Shown: piece after piece, positions 26,611-38,496 of the stretch
How the letters are laid out: every line of letters starts with the position of its first letter
Numbering within the stretch: position 1 is the stretch's first letter
DNA from: Martelella mediterranea
Lineage (GTDB): Bacteria > Pseudomonadota > Alphaproteobacteria > Rhizobiales > Rhizobiaceae
Assembly (NCBI RefSeq): GCF_004342225.1
Contig: NZ_SMAR01000002.1
Coordinates: 186,001-250,000 of the forward strand
Reading direction: 5' to 3'
Length of the DNA stretch: 64,000 nucleotides
Made by a program: the position numbers and the translations under genes
The notes under the pieces: generated by a model
What the model was told of the DNA's origin: nothing
The model's input: only the letters and a program-made list of their open reading frames with translations
Databases searched by the model: none

Positions 26611-27561
26611 TCAGTTCTGTCCCGCTTCGTCCGCGGCTTCTGTGTCATCCGCATCATCATGATCGGCTTCTTCGCCATGCGGCGGTTCCAGCATGGCGCT
26701 GGCAGGAGCAGCCGGTGCGCCGGTCATGATTTTCAGGAGACGAGAAAGCGTGCCGGGGATCTCGTGGCGATCAACGACCATATCAACCATGCCGTGATCC
26801 AGCAGGTATTCAGCCGTCTGAAAACCTTCCGGCAATTGCTCGCGGATGGTCTGTTCAATCACGCGGCGACCGGCAAAGCCGATCTCGGCGCCCGGCTCGG
26901 CAATCTGGATATCGCCAAGCATCGCATAAGAAGCGGAAACACCACCGGTCGTCGGGTTGGTCAAAACCACGATATAGGGCAGGCCTGCTTCGCGCATCAT
27001 CTCGACCATAACCGTCACACGCGGCATCTGCATGAGGGACAAAATGCCTTCCTGCATGCGCGCTCCACCGGAAGCCGGGAATATCACCAGAGGGCTATTT
27101 TCTTTCAGTGCCCGTTCGAACGCCTGAATGATCGCCTCACCGGCTGCCATGCCAAGCGAACCGCCGAGAAACTTGAACTCGTGGACAACCGCGACCAGCT
27201 TCAGCCCGTCAAGCGTACCAACACCGGCTATGATTGTATCTTCCTGATCGGCCTTGGCGCGGTTTTCCTTGAGCCGGTCAGCATATTTTTTGGAATCCCG
27301 GAATTTCAGCGGGTCCTGCGCCACCTTCGGCTGTGGCAGCTCTTCGAACGCACCATCATCAAACAGGTCTTTCAATCGCGCACGCGCCGGCATTTTCATG
27401 TGAAAGCCGGATGACGGGATCACCCACTTGTTTTCTTCCAGATCGGTGTGAAACACCATTGCACCGGTTTCCGGGCATTTGATCCACAAATTCTCGGGAA
27501 CCTCACGGCGGCCAAACATGGAATTGATCCGCGGCCGCACATAGTTCGTAATCCAGTTCAC
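26611..27561 (-). CDS. accD: Acetyl-CoA carboxylase carboxyltransferase subunit beta
   Basis: A 316-residue subunit that, with AccA, transfers the carboxyl group from carboxybiotin to acetyl-CoA in fatty-acid synthesis. Core motifs are [26 protein letters not shown] and [16 protein letters not shown]. The N-terminal zinc ribbon, four Cys in E. coli, is reduced here to one (Cys29 in WIKCPETG), so zinc is probably not bound. I chose the GTG at 27561 because AGGAGG lies upstream and the protein then starts [10 protein letters not shown] as in relatives. The C-terminus is acidic. Confidence 0.94.
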   Translation of the reverse strand: MNWITNYVRPRINSMFGRREVPENLWIKCPETGAMVFHTDLEENKWVIPSSGFHMKMPARARLKDLFDDGAFEELPQPKVAQDPLKFRDSKKYADRLKENRAKADQEDTIIAGVGTLDGLKLVAVVHEFKFLGGSLGMAAGEAIIQAFERALKENSPLVIFPASGGARMQEGILSLMQMPRVTVMVEMMREAGLPYIVVLTNPTTGGVSASYAMLGDIQIAEPGAEIGFAGRRVIEQTIREQLPEGFQTAEYLLDHGMVDMVVDRHEIPGTLSRLLKIMTGAPAAPASAMLEPPHGEEADHDDADDTEAADEAGQN

Positions 27562-27604
27562 CAGATGAACCTCCTGAGTAATATTGCCTTGCCGTTTGCC
27601 AGAT

Positions 27605-28444
27605 TTACTCGGCTGCCGCAAGGCGGGCGCTGCGAACGCCGCTGGAAAGGCCCTTCACAAAGGTCGAAACGGCATCAACCGTGTCCTTGGTGGCCTGATT
27701 ATCCTGATCCAGACTGCCCGCAATCTGATTGACGACGGCTGTGCCGACAACAACGCCATCGGCAGCAGCGCCAATGAGGCGGGCATGTTCTGCGGTTTTC
27801 ACACCAAAGCCAACGCAAACGGGAAGGTCTGTATGCGCCTTGATGCGCGAAACGGCGGCACCAACCTTTGAAGGATCCGGAAGCGCCGAGCCGGTTACGC
27901 CGGTCATTGAGACATAATAGACAAAGCCGGATGTGTTATTGAGAACGGTCGGCAGGCGCTTTTCATCCGTTGTCGGTGTGGCAAGCCGGATAAAGTTCAA
28001 GCCCTTTGCCAGTGCCGGTATGCACAGTTCCGTATCCATTTCCGGCGGCAGATCAACGATGATCAGCCCGTCAATCCCGGCATCAAGTGCATCCTGAATA
28101 AAGGCATCGACGCCGTGGATGTAGATCGGGTTATAGTAGCCCATCATCACGATCGGCGTATCGGCATCTTCCTTTCGGAATTCACGGGCCAGTTCCAGTG
28201 TCCTGTTCAATGTTTGCCCGGCTTTCAGCGCGCGTAAACCTGCCATCTGGATGGCAGGGCCATCTGCCATCGGATCGGAAAACGGCATGCCCAGCTCGAT
28301 CACATCGGCACCCGCCTTTGGCAAAGCCTTCATGATTTCCAGTGAGGTTTCAAAATCAGGGTCGCCGCCCATGAAATAGGTGATCAGCGCCGGCCGCCCC
28401 TCGGCCTTCAGATCAGAAAAGCGTTTTTCCATACGTTCGGTCAT
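27605..28444 (-). CDS. trpA: Tryptophan synthase alpha chain
   Basis: A 279-residue TIM-barrel enzyme that cleaves indole-3-glycerol phosphate to indole. Catalytic Glu is in [19 protein letters not shown] and catalytic Asp in [40 protein letters not shown] is the phosphate-binding end of the barrel. It lies downstream of trpF, trpB and a small unknown gene, and upstream of accD. Confidence 0.96.
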   Translation of the reverse strand: MTERMEKRFSDLKAEGRPALITYFMGGDPDFETSLEIMKALPKAGADVIELGMPFSDPMADGPAIQMAGLRALKAGQTLNRTLELAREFRKEDADTPIVMMGYYNPIYIHGVDAFIQDALDAGIDGLIIVDLPPEMDTELCIPALAKGLNFIRLATPTTDEKRLPTVLNNTSGFVYYVSMTGVTGSALPDPSKVGAAVSRIKAHTDLPVCVGFGVKTAEHARLIGAAADGVVVGTAVVNQIAGSLDQDNQATKDTVDAVSTFVKGLSSGVRSARLAAAE

Positions 28445-28472
28445 CGTCTTACTCCGTGGCGTCCCGCGATCA

Positions 28473-28760
28473 TTACTGTTCGTCTTCTTCCGACCATGCG
28501 GTAATGGCCCTGACCAGAGACTTGTGCACCGACTTCATATTCAGAAGCATACTGTCGAGTTCAGCTTCCGGTCGACCGCCTTCTGAAAGGATGGAGAGGG
28601 CGGAGAGCATCTCGATATTGAAGAGGTTTTGATGCGCCAATGCCTCCACAACAGCGTGGCGCAGATCCGGTGTTTCTGCATTTTCTTCTTCGATAATATC
28701 GAACAGCGCTTCGGCAAGTTCCGACATATCCTCAATGGTCGCCGCGCGGGCCTCGTTCAT
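28473..28760 (-). CDS. Small acidic protein of unknown function inside the trp operon
   Basis: A 95-residue protein between trpB and trpA. It starts three bases after the trpB stop with a GGAG ribosome site, and ends 28 bases before trpA, so it is clearly translated as part of the operon. I do not recognise a family. The sequence is acidic, Ala/Leu/Glu-rich and looks all-helical, with no signal, membrane segment or cysteine. Inference: it may assist or regulate the tryptophan synthase complex or be an unrelated passenger. Spacing, operon position and protein-like composition make it a real gene. Confidence 0.7.
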   Translation of the reverse strand: MNEARAATIEDMSELAEALFDIIEEENAETPDLRHAVVEALAHQNLFNIEMLSALSILSEGGRPEAELDSMLLNMKSVHKSLVRAITAWSEEDEQ

Positions 28761-28763
28761 GGA

Positions 28764-29990
28764 TTACATCTCCATGCCGAGAATCTTGCCGACGGTGTGC
28801 ACATCCTTGTCACCACGGCCGGAAAGATTGGCAATAATGATCTGGTCCTTGCCCATTTGCGGTGCGCGTTTGATGATCTCGGCAATGGCATGGCTGGTTT
28901 CAAGGGCTGGAATGATGCCTTCCAGGCGGGTCATCAGCTGAAACGCTTCCAGCGCCTCATTGTCCATAATCGGCACATATTCAACGCGGCCAATATCATT
29001 GAGCCATGAATGCTCCGGGCCGATACCGGGATAATCCAGCCCGGCGGAGACCGAGTGTCCTTCCTTGATCTGCCCGTCTTCATTCTGCAGCAGATAGGTG
29101 CGGTTGCCATGCAGCACACCGGGTGCACCCGCCGTCAGCGATGCACAATGTTCTTCACCATCCAGACCGCGACCACCGGCTTCCACACCAACAATTTTCA
29201 CTTCAGGATCATCAAGGAACGGGTGGAAAATGCCAATCGCATTCGATCCGCCTCCGACGGCCGCAACCACCAGATCCGGCAGGCGGCCTTCGGCTTCCAT
29301 GATCTGTTCCTTTGCTTCGGTCCCGATTACCGACTGAAAGTCGCGAACAAGCTCGGGATAGGGATGGGGACCGGCCGCAGTGCCAATCAGATAGTAGGTA
29401 TCTTCGACATTCGTCACCCAGTCACGCAGCGCCTCGTTCATGGCATCCTTCAGCGTACCATGCCCAGCGGTGACGGGTTTTACCTCTGCCCCCAGAAGCT
29501 TCATGCGGAAGACGTTCGGTGCCTGACGCTCCACATCGGTCGCGCCCATATAAACCACGCAAGGAAGCCCGAAACGGGCAGCAACGGTTGCCGATGCAAC
29601 ACCGTGCTGACCAGCGCCCGTTTCAGCAATGATACGTGTCTTCCCCATACGTTTTGCCAGAAGGATCTGGCCAAGACAGTTGTTTATCTTGTGCGACCCT
29701 GTGTGGTTCAGCTCTTCGCGCTTGAAATAGATTTTCGCGCCACCGAGATGCTCACTCAGACGCTCGGCGTAATATAGCGGGCTCGGGCGCCCGGTATAAT
29801 GCTTGCCAAGGGCGGTCAGTTCTGCACGGAATTCCGGGTCATCTTTCGCCTTTTCCCACTCTTCCTGAAGCTCAAGAATAAGCGGCATCAGTGTTTCGGC
29901 GACAAAGCGCCCACCGAAGATACCGAACAGGCCGTTTTCATCCGGACCGGATTTGAAAGAATTGGGTTTCAGCGTCTCGTTCAACTTCAT
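28764..29990 (-). CDS. trpB: Tryptophan synthase beta chain
   Basis: A 408-residue pyridoxal-phosphate enzyme that joins indole and serine. The PLP lysine is in [14 protein letters not shown], the indole-tunnel and substrate loop is [12 protein letters not shown], and the phosphate-binding loop is [14 protein letters not shown]. Start ATG follows GGGAGA, six bases after the trpF stop. It works in an alpha2-beta2 complex with TrpA, from which it is separated here by a 95-residue unknown gene. Confidence 0.97.
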   Translation of the reverse strand: MKLNETLKPNSFKSGPDENGLFGIFGGRFVAETLMPLILELQEEWEKAKDDPEFRAELTALGKHYTGRPSPLYYAERLSEHLGGAKIYFKREELNHTGSHKINNCLGQILLAKRMGKTRIIAETGAGQHGVASATVAARFGLPCVVYMGATDVERQAPNVFRMKLLGAEVKPVTAGHGTLKDAMNEALRDWVTNVEDTYYLIGTAAGPHPYPELVRDFQSVIGTEAKEQIMEAEGRLPDLVVAAVGGGSNAIGIFHPFLDDPEVKIVGVEAGGRGLDGEEHCASLTAGAPGVLHGNRTYLLQNEDGQIKEGHSVSAGLDYPGIGPEHSWLNDIGRVEYVPIMDNEALEAFQLMTRLEGIIPALETSHAIAEIIKRAPQMGKDQIIIANLSGRGDKDVHTVGKILGMEM

Positions 29991-29996
29991 TCTCCC

Positions 29997-30659
29997 TTAA
30001 GCCGTCTGGCTTTCCAAGGCATGTGCTACAGCATCAAAAAAGGCATCGATCCGGCCTGGGTCCTTCACGCCTGGTGCAATTTCCACGCCCGAAGATATAT
30101 CGAGCCCCGGAGCACCGGTTTTGACAATGGCTTCACCGACATTCTCAGCATTCAGACCACCCGACAGAAAATAAGGAATAGAATCCCTCATCCCTGCGAG
30201 CAAGCGCCAATCAAAGGTGATGCCGTTTCCGCCAGGCAGGACAGCGCCTTCCGGCGGCTTGGCATCAAAAAGCACACGATCAGCAACACCTTCATAAGCT
30301 TCTGTGACTACGAGATCTTCAGCCGTGCGGATTGAAAAGGACTTGATCACCGGTTTCGCAAACAGCGCCTTGACCGTCAGCACCCTTTCCACGCTTTCCT
30401 TGCCATGTAATTGCAGCATATCCGGCTTTGCACCGAATACGATTTCTTCCAGATAATCATTATCGGCATTAACGGTGACGGCGACTGTTTTCGCACGTCC
30501 GCCAACATGCTCGATCAGCCGTGCGGCCTCATCGGTTTCCACATGGCGCGGGCTTTTACCGAAGAATATGAAACCGACATAGTCAGCGCCGCGCGCAATC
30601 ACCTGGTCGATTGCTGCTTCGTTCTTCAGGCCACAGATCTTGATTTCAGGTCTTTTCAT
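29997..30659 (-). CDS. trpF: Phosphoribosylanthranilate isomerase
   Basis: A 220-residue TIM-barrel enzyme of tryptophan synthesis. The catalytic cysteine is in EIKICGLKNEAAI; VGFIFFGKSPRHV, LQLHGKE and FLSGGLNAENV follow the family pattern. First gene of the trpF-trpB-x-trpA-accD-folC run. The rest of the pathway (trpE, trpDC) is not in the window. Confidence 0.95.
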   Translation of the reverse strand: MKRPEIKICGLKNEAAIDQVIARGADYVGFIFFGKSPRHVETDEAARLIEHVGGRAKTVAVTVNADNDYLEEIVFGAKPDMLQLHGKESVERVLTVKALFAKPVIKSFSIRTAEDLVVTEAYEGVADRVLFDAKPPEGAVLPGGNGITFDWRLLAGMRDSIPYFLSGGLNAENVGEAIVKTGAPGLDISSGVEIAPGVKDPGRIDAFFDAVAHALESQTA

Positions 30660-30719
30660 AGGTGTTTCATAACATATCGATCCGTGCTGCGTAAAAATTC
30701 CTGCACAAAATGCTGAAAT

Positions 30720-31472
30720 TCACTCGAACCGCACAGCGTGCAAAACCGTGCCGTTTTCCTTCAGCCAGGCACGCGCGCTTTCGGTGTGGGGACAAAGCTT
30801 TCTGCAAAGCGCCCAAAAGCGCGGCCCGTGGTTCATTTCTGTCAGATGGGCAACCTCATGGGCAGCAAGATAGTCAACGATTTCAGGCGGTGCCATCGCA
30901 ATCCGCCATGAAAAATTCAGGTTGCCCTTTGAGGAGCAGGAACCCCAACGGGTTTTGGTATCCTTGAAAGCTATGGACGCCACTTTTTTACCGCTTGCAG
31001 CGGCATGAACCGCCACCCGCACGCCAATTTCCCGTTTTGCGACAGTCTTCAGATAATCTGCCACCCGCATTCCGGCGCGGTCTTCCGGACCGCTGACGCA
31101 TAAAACGCTGGGATCACGTTCATTCTGGCCCGGTGTGGCTTTTGTTAGTCCCCGCAGATTGCCGCTATGGATAATCCGATGATCAAGCCCGAGAACCGGA
31201 ACGGTGGCACCGATCTTAACCACTGTGTCGCCACCTTCAGGGAAGCGAGAGATCTTGTCCAGAAGCCAGTCATGATGACGACGTAAAAAACCATCGATCT
31301 CATGACGAGGGAGACCTGGTGGCACGGTGAGGCTAAGCGCCCGCCCACCGGGCTCAATCTTCAAGGTCATGCGACGCGCGCGCGGGTGCGTTTTCACGGC
31401 CAGCGGCAGGTGACGTCCGCCAAGCTCAACCGTTTCTGCTGTCGCTTTCATCGCCGCATGCCTGATCGCCAT
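30720..31472 (-). CDS. YgjP/DUF45-type zinc metallopeptidase
   Basis: A 250-residue protein of the YgjP-like metallopeptidase family. The zinc site is AAHEVAHLTEMNHGPRFW (HExxH with the third ligand His in NHGPRFW). The preceding KTRWGSCSSKGNLNFSWRI is the family signature. A cytosolic enzyme of unknown substrate. An internal ATG seven codons later is an alternative start. It lies 60 bases upstream of trpF on the same strand and may share its transcript. Confidence 0.88.
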   Translation of the reverse strand: MAIRHAAMKATAETVELGGRHLPLAVKTHPRARRMTLKIEPGGRALSLTVPPGLPRHEIDGFLRRHHDWLLDKISRFPEGGDTVVKIGATVPVLGLDHRIIHSGNLRGLTKATPGQNERDPSVLCVSGPEDRAGMRVADYLKTVAKREIGVRVAVHAAASGKKVASIAFKDTKTRWGSCSSKGNLNFSWRIAMAPPEIVDYLAAHEVAHLTEMNHGPRFWALCRKLCPHTESARAWLKENGTVLHAVRFE

Positions 31473-31568
31473 TGGCAGTCATCATCCATCTTCATTCACT
31501 GCCCGGTTTTTAGCCGCTTCAGCGCGAGAAGCAAATGCCTTTCTGAGGCGTTGCGATGGACTGATACA

Positions 31569-31607
31569 CAAAAAACCGGCGCTTCGCAGGGACTGAAGCG
31601 CCGGTTT
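31569..31607 (-). terminator. Terminator after the DUF2852 gene
   Basis: AAACCGGCGCTTC and its exact 13-base complement flank a nine-base loop; on the minus strand a run of T follows. It lies 28 bases past the DUF2852 stop. Confidence 0.9.
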
Positions 31608-31634
31608 AATTAAGAGGTCATTTACTCTATAAAC

Positions 31635-32075
31635 TCATATCGAAGGCGAAGGTTCCTCGCGATTGCGGTCCATTTTGGTCCCATGCTCACGCATGAAGCG
31701 CTCAAACTCTTCGCGGTCCCGTGCCTTTTTCAGTTCACGCATATAATTATCAAAGTCTGCCCGCATCTCATCAAGCTTTCGCCGCTCGGCTTCAATACGA
31801 TCCATCTCGTTGCGCCGCCATTCATCAAAGGCAGCATTGCCAGACGATGACATGGTGCTTTCAGCCCGGCGTGCACTGCGGCGGCACTGACCAAAAGCCT
31901 TTTCAGCTCTCTGACGCATTCCACCACTGCGCGGCACGTTAATTCTGTCGCCCCAGATGATATAGGCGAGCATGACCAGCCCAACCGGCCAGTAAACAAT
32001 AAAACCGATCACCATCAGGGCAATCGTCAGAGGCGTCCACGCCGGACGCAGCCATGCTGTCTCGTTCATTGACAA
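31635..32075 (-). CDS. DUF2852-family membrane protein
   Basis: A 146-residue protein. Residues 10-42 are hydrophobic with TPLTIALMVIGFIVYWPVGL, followed by a charged, mostly helical cytoplasmic part (residues 80-130, rich in Arg/Glu, coiled-coil-like, DEWRRNEMDRIEAERRKLDE). This matches DUF2852, a family widespread in rhizobia with no known role. It is monocistronic with its own terminator. Confidence 0.82.
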   Translation of the reverse strand: MSMNETAWLRPAWTPLTIALMVIGFIVYWPVGLVMLAYIIWGDRINVPRSGGMRQRAEKAFGQCRRSARRAESTMSSSGNAAFDEWRRNEMDRIEAERRKLDEMRADFDNYMRELKKARDREEFERFMREHGTKMDRNREEPSPSI

Positions 32076-32136
32076 TTTCCTCCGGATCTAAACCCGATTA
32101 CGCGCTTCACTTGATTTCAAGGTGGTGATTGTCATC

Positions 32137-32153
32137 ATTTTATTCAATAAAAT
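32137..32153. promoter_or_regulatory. AT-rich palindrome between DUF2852 and nitroreductase genes
   Basis: ATTTTATT, one C, AATAAAAT. It lies 62 bases upstream of the DUF2852 start, in the divergent intergenic region. It could be an operator or simply part of an AT-rich promoter. Confidence 0.3.
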
Positions 32154-32322
32154 TTTTAGTAAGGAGCATACTAAACCATCAGAAAAGGGCACTCGACTTC
32201 GCCGGGACTTTTCAGTGATTTTCGAATATGCCTGACCAGAGTGAGGTTTTGACCGCCTCTGCCTACCGATGTAATCCGTAGAAGAGATTTTCTTTTCAAC
32301 TTGTTTCAGAAAGCCAACGCTG

Positions 32323-32916
32323 ATGACTGAATCCAATCACAGACAGTCCGAATATCCGATCAACCCGATCTTTCTGGATCGCTGGGGTCCACGCGCTTTT
32401 GACGGCAAGCCAATGCCTGTGGAGGATCTGCTGACCGTGCTGGACGCTTCGCGCTGGGCACCATCTGCTCTGAACGTGCAGCCCTGGCGGTTTATTTACG
32501 TCTTACGGGACAAAGACGGATGGGACGAGGCTGTGGCACTGCTGATGGAAGCCAACCAGGTTTGGGCAGGAAATGCTGCCGCGCTGGTGTTCATGGTGTC
32601 ACATACCAAACGACTGAACCGCGATGGCGGCTGGGCTGACAATGCCGGTCATGCCTTTGACAGCGGTTCTGCCTGGATGGCAGCTTCTCTTCAGGCCAAG
32701 ATGCTGGGCTACGATACCCACGGCATGGGCGGCATCCACAAGGACAAAATCGCGGAAAAATTCGGCGTTCCGGCCGACTACACCGTGGAGATGGCTTTCG
32801 CGATCGGCAAATATGGCCGCAAGGAAGACCTGCCCGAAGCATTGCAGGAACGCGAGGCCCCCAGCAGCCGCAAGCCATTGTCGGAAGTGGTTTTTGAAGG
32901 TCATTTCAAAGGCTGA
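32323..32916 (+). CDS. Nitroreductase-family protein
   Basis: A 197-residue FMN-dependent oxidoreductase of the nitroreductase superfamily. The flavin-binding segment is LDASRWAPSALNVQPWRFI, followed by GSAWMAASLQAKMLGYDTHGMGG, both typical. These enzymes use NAD(P)H to reduce nitro compounds, quinones or flavins; the natural substrate is unknown. Monocistronic, convergent with gyrB. Confidence 0.88.
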   Translation: MTESNHRQSEYPINPIFLDRWGPRAFDGKPMPVEDLLTVLDASRWAPSALNVQPWRFIYVLRDKDGWDEAVALLMEANQVWAGNAAALVFMVSHTKRLNRDGGWADNAGHAFDSGSAWMAASLQAKMLGYDTHGMGGIHKDKIAEKFGVPADYTVEMAFAIGKYGRKEDLPEALQEREAPSSRKPLSEVVFEGHFKG

Positions 32917-32923
32917 ACGAAAA

Positions 32924-32950
32924 GAAGGCGGTGCCTTTGGCACCGCCTTC
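32924..32950. terminator. Terminator hairpin between nitroreductase and gyrB genes
   Basis: GAAGGCGGTGCC and GGCACCGCCTTC form a 12-base-pair stem with a TTT loop. The T-rich tail is on the minus-strand side, so it mainly ends gyrB transcription, and it can also stop the nitroreductase transcript. Confidence 0.8.
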
Positions 32951-32979
32951 CCGGAACGAATAATACAAATCAGCCGTCG

Positions 32980-35526
<2,547 letters not shown>

Positions 35527-35664
35527 TCAAAACCCGCGCGCACTCAAATCACGGACCCGCCTTTTACAGCGAATTCGTTGATAAGCCCATAGCAGAACGA
35601 CCGGTCTGACAGACCGCCTTCCAAAGGCCCGGTTTTAAAGCCCGGTGAAGTTCAGTTTTTTACC

Positions 35665-35870
35665 TTACAGCTCGGCCCAAGCTTCTTCGGCGATCGCAGG
35701 TGTTACCGCGTATTGAGAGCATGCGGCATCGCCGCAGGAAAATACTCCGGATATGCTGGTTTCCTGTCGGTCTGACGTATCAATTTCGACATCTGGAGGC
35801 ATTTTTTTGTATTTGCCGTCAAAAGCTTCTGCCAGCGGAGAAGCCGACAAGTCCGCGCGGGTTTCATCAT
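35665..35870 (-). pseudogene. Remnant of a thioredoxin-reductase-like FAD oxidoreductase (C-terminal end)
   Basis: The minus frame reads SASPLAEAFDG, then EIDTSDRQETSISGVFSCG, DAACSQYAVTPAIAEEAWAEL. The segment TSISGVFSCGDAACS..VTPAIAEEA matches the second FAD-binding motif (TSVPGVFAxGDAA) and last helix of TrxB-like NAD(P)/FAD-dependent oxidoreductases. The first two-thirds of such an enzyme, including the N-terminal GxGxxG and CxxC, are missing and the upstream frame is not similar. It is thus a fragment rather than a working gene. Confidence 0.5.
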
Positions 35871-36000
35871 CGCGTTCAATGCGCGTGTCTGGCAGGAAAG
35901 CCGTTTTGCTCCACTCCGGGATAAGCCAAGCCCGATGGAGCCAAATCAACGCAGCCTGCAAATTCCAGGCATTGCCTGATGAGAAGCTGGTCGTAAACCA

Positions 36001-36030
36001 GAGGGCCTTTGCCACGGAGCAAAGGCCCTC
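36001..36030. repeat. Hairpin-forming inverted repeat in the eroded region
   Basis: GAGGGCCTTTGC and GCAAAGGCCCTC, exact complements, six-base loop. It may be the terminator of a lost gene; no U-run follows on either side. Confidence 0.6.
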
Positions 36031-36432
36031 TACCCGGGATAGGATGCAGCCACCACCCCACTTCTGTCAGAGGCAGCCGTCAGCCTTTTCGGCGCCTTCT
36101 GTCGGAAGCGGGGTTTTTCAGGTGGCCGGGGTTACGCGCGGCTTTTATTTCAGCGCGCGAGCCCGAATTTCCGTTTCCACTTATGATCCGGTTCCAGAAG
36201 GGCAGCACTGGCAAATGTAGCCATTTCCGTCTCAGCCTTATCGTGAGTGAGAATGCCGTTCCAGTGCAGATAAAGATAGCTGTCACGAACGATCTGGTTT
36301 TCGTTATCGCCGGGCTGTACGCGGGTTGCCGTTGCCGGGACACTCTGATGGCCCATTGCGGTCTCCATGGAGCAAATGCGGATTTCATTCGGGCGGTGAA
36401 ACCTTCACCCCTTTTTGGGGGTATCAGCTTCA

Positions 36433-36510
36433 GCATTCAGGATCCCGAGCGCCCGCTAAGCCGGATGCAAAGAACCTCTTTGGCCAGAAGCACTCCGGGA
36501 TCCTGAATGC
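36433..36510. repeat. 15-base inverted repeat flanking a 48-base core
   Basis: GCATTCAGGATCCCG at 36433-36447 and its exact complement at 36496-36510. The size and layout resemble a small non-coding mobile element (MITE-like) or its scar, but no target duplication is obvious. Confidence 0.6.
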
Positions 36511-36617
36511 AATTTCAGGTTAGCAAAAAGGCCCTTTGCTGCTTTGACTTCCCTCAAATCGAAACCCGCAGATGACATTTTTTTGAAGCAACCAGACTTT
36601 CGCGGAAGAACGCAGTG

Positions 36618-36980
36618 TCAGCGTTTCACCTGCTTGTCGATAATGGCCTGAAGCTCTTCAATCGTTTCGGTATCAAGCATACCGATATGACGCGCGAGCC
36701 GGTTGGCAAATTTCGTATGCGCAGCGGGAAGTCCTGCGGTATCGACGATGACACGCGGATCTGAAAGATCGGCGATATCAAACAATGCCTCTGCATCATC
36801 CCAGATGATGTGGAAGTACCCGGCGACACGCTGCAGAAAATCGAAACTCGGTTTGCCGCGGCGGCCATGCTCCAAAGCAGAAAGATAGGCGGCCGAAACG
36901 CCGATGGCATCTGCCATCTGCTTCTGGGAGACGCCCCGTTCCGCTCTGAGCTGGCGAAGGGCCTCTCCGAACGGCGTCAT
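36618..36980 (-). CDS. XRE-family helix-turn-helix regulator
   Basis: A 120-residue DNA-binding protein. Residues 5-55 form a Cro/C1-type helix-turn-helix (LRQLRAERGVSQKQMADAIG, then SAAYLSALEHGRRGKPS). The C-terminal half is conserved in rhizobial homologs next to the Smr gene and may mediate dimerisation. It starts 12 bases after the Smr-gene stop and is likely co-transcribed with it. Targets unknown. Confidence 0.88.
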   Translation of the reverse strand: MTPFGEALRQLRAERGVSQKQMADAIGVSAAYLSALEHGRRGKPSFDFLQRVAGYFHIIWDDAEALFDIADLSDPRVIVDTAGLPAAHTKFANRLARHIGMLDTETIEELQAIIDKQVKR

Positions 36981-36992
36981 TGTCCACTCCCT

Positions 36993-37556
36993 CTACTGCG
37001 GCCTGTTCTTTCGCGCCAGCCGGACATAAAGCGCTCCCTCGCCACCGTGGTGACGGGCCGCTGTCTCATAAGATGAGATCAGTGGCCGGAACTCCGGCAG
37101 CGAGAACCACAATGGAACCGAGCGCTTTAGAACGCCCTCGCTGCCAAGCGACGTTCCCTTACCCGTGATCACCAGCACATGTCTGTGTCCTCTGGAATGT
37201 GAGCGGGTCAGAAACGCATATAAAAGCGCATGCGCCTCATCCTGGAACAAGCCATGAAGATCTATCTTTGCATCGATGGAAATACGTCCACGCGCGATCT
37301 TGCGTTTTACCGGACGTTCCAGCGGATGATGCTTCTGTTGATTTTGCTGTTGTTTCTTGGGCAGTGCAAGCGGCGAAACAGTGGTTTCGCGTGTCGTTCG
37401 CTTTTTTTGCGGACTGGACATATCATTGATCAAATCTGAAAAGCTTTCTTCCACAGCGGCAGGCTTTTCAAGTTTTTTGCCGGGCAGGGGGCGTGCCGTA
37501 CGCGCGACCTTATTCCAGAGTTCCCGTTCTTCTGAGGAGAGCTTCCGGCGGCTCAT
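36993..37556 (-). CDS. Smr/MutS2-type domain protein
   Basis: A 187-residue protein. The basic N-terminal half looks disordered; residues 95-180 form an Smr domain with IDLHGLFQDEAHALL and VLVITGKGTSLGSEGVLK, the LDxHG-like and GKG motifs. Smr domains nick or bind nucleic acid; roles include ribosome rescue or recombination control. In many relatives an mltA murein hydrolase gene separates it from the Tim44-like gene; here only 93 bases do. Confidence 0.88.
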   Translation of the reverse strand: MSRRKLSSEERELWNKVARTARPLPGKKLEKPAAVEESFSDLINDMSSPQKKRTTRETTVSPLALPKKQQQNQQKHHPLERPVKRKIARGRISIDAKIDLHGLFQDEAHALLYAFLTRSHSRGHRHVLVITGKGTSLGSEGVLKRSVPLWFSLPEFRPLISSYETAARHHGGEGALYVRLARKNRPQ

Positions 37557-37649
37557 TTTTCAACGCTCTCCGGTCATTATGCAAAAAGAGGGCGGCCAAT
37601 TTCTCCAGGCCGCCGCCTCAGCTGTCAAATCGTTGCCCGCTTCTGTATC

Positions 37650-38351
37650 CTATTCTGAAGCGGTGGCGATCAGTTTCCAGTTCGGATCACGCGCCCGCAT
37701 GTCACGGGCAAATGTCCACAGATCCCGCACTTCTGCGATTTCATCAGGATCACCATCAACCAGTTCCCCGTCCTTGCTATAGGTCGCAGAAATCATCTGG
37801 CTCACGATTCTCAGGGTGATACGGGCTTCATTCTTTTCCACTTCAGCTTCGGTAAAATCGGCTTTCTCGATGCCGACAAAGCTCGCCTTGACCGTCTCGC
37901 CTTTGGATTCACGCTCGCTCATGGCGGCATTGAAGCCTTCGAAAACCTCTTTCGACAGAAGATTTTTCAAGGTGCGACGATCGCCATCGGCAAAAGACAT
38001 GACGATCATCTCATAGGCAGACTGTGCGCCTTTCAGGAATTCTTCCGGCTCAAACTGTGCATCGTTTTCAACAATTTCGCGCAAGCCGTTGTTCAGCGCG
38101 CTGCCCTCAGGCGAAACACGGTCGACTGCTGCCAGACGTGCAGCTTTATGCTCTTTCTCGGCACCAGGAAGAGTAATCACGTTACCTTCCTTGGTCGCGG
38201 CATCCACCGTTTCAGCACGCGAGCGCGCCTGCGACTGCTCGTAACGCGGCTTTTCACTGCCTGTACGACGGCCCAGCACGCTGCGAAGCTGGAAGAAGAT
38301 CACCACCGCAGCAACCAGAAAGAACAGGGTAATCAGATCACTTGTGCCCAT
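37650..38351 (-). CDS. Tim44/TimA-family membrane-associated protein
   Basis: A 233-residue protein with one N-terminal membrane segment (LITLFFLVAAVVIFFQL), a charged linker and a C-terminal Tim44-like domain (residues 95-230: FLKGAQSAYEMIVMSFADGDRRTLKNLLSKEVFEGF). The family is related to the mitochondrial import-motor anchor Tim44; bacterial forms are thought to act as inner-membrane adaptors. It diverges from fxsA and secB, other envelope and export genes. Confidence 0.9.
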   Translation of the reverse strand: MGTSDLITLFFLVAAVVIFFQLRSVLGRRTGSEKPRYEQSQARSRAETVDAATKEGNVITLPGAEKEHKAARLAAVDRVSPEGSALNNGLREIVENDAQFEPEEFLKGAQSAYEMIVMSFADGDRRTLKNLLSKEVFEGFNAAMSERESKGETVKASFVGIEKADFTEAEVEKNEARITLRIVSQMISATYSKDGELVDGDPDEIAEVRDLWTFARDMRARDPNWKLIATASE

Positions 38352-38496
38352 TTTGTCTCAACCGCCGTTTGCTCTAAAATCTCTAAGCCCCATATAGACT
38401 TCACAGGGCCATGATTCAAATGTAACACTGAAATTGAGTGCTTGCATTCGTCCGTATGGCTAAAATCACGAACGCCGGAAACAGGATTAACATCTC

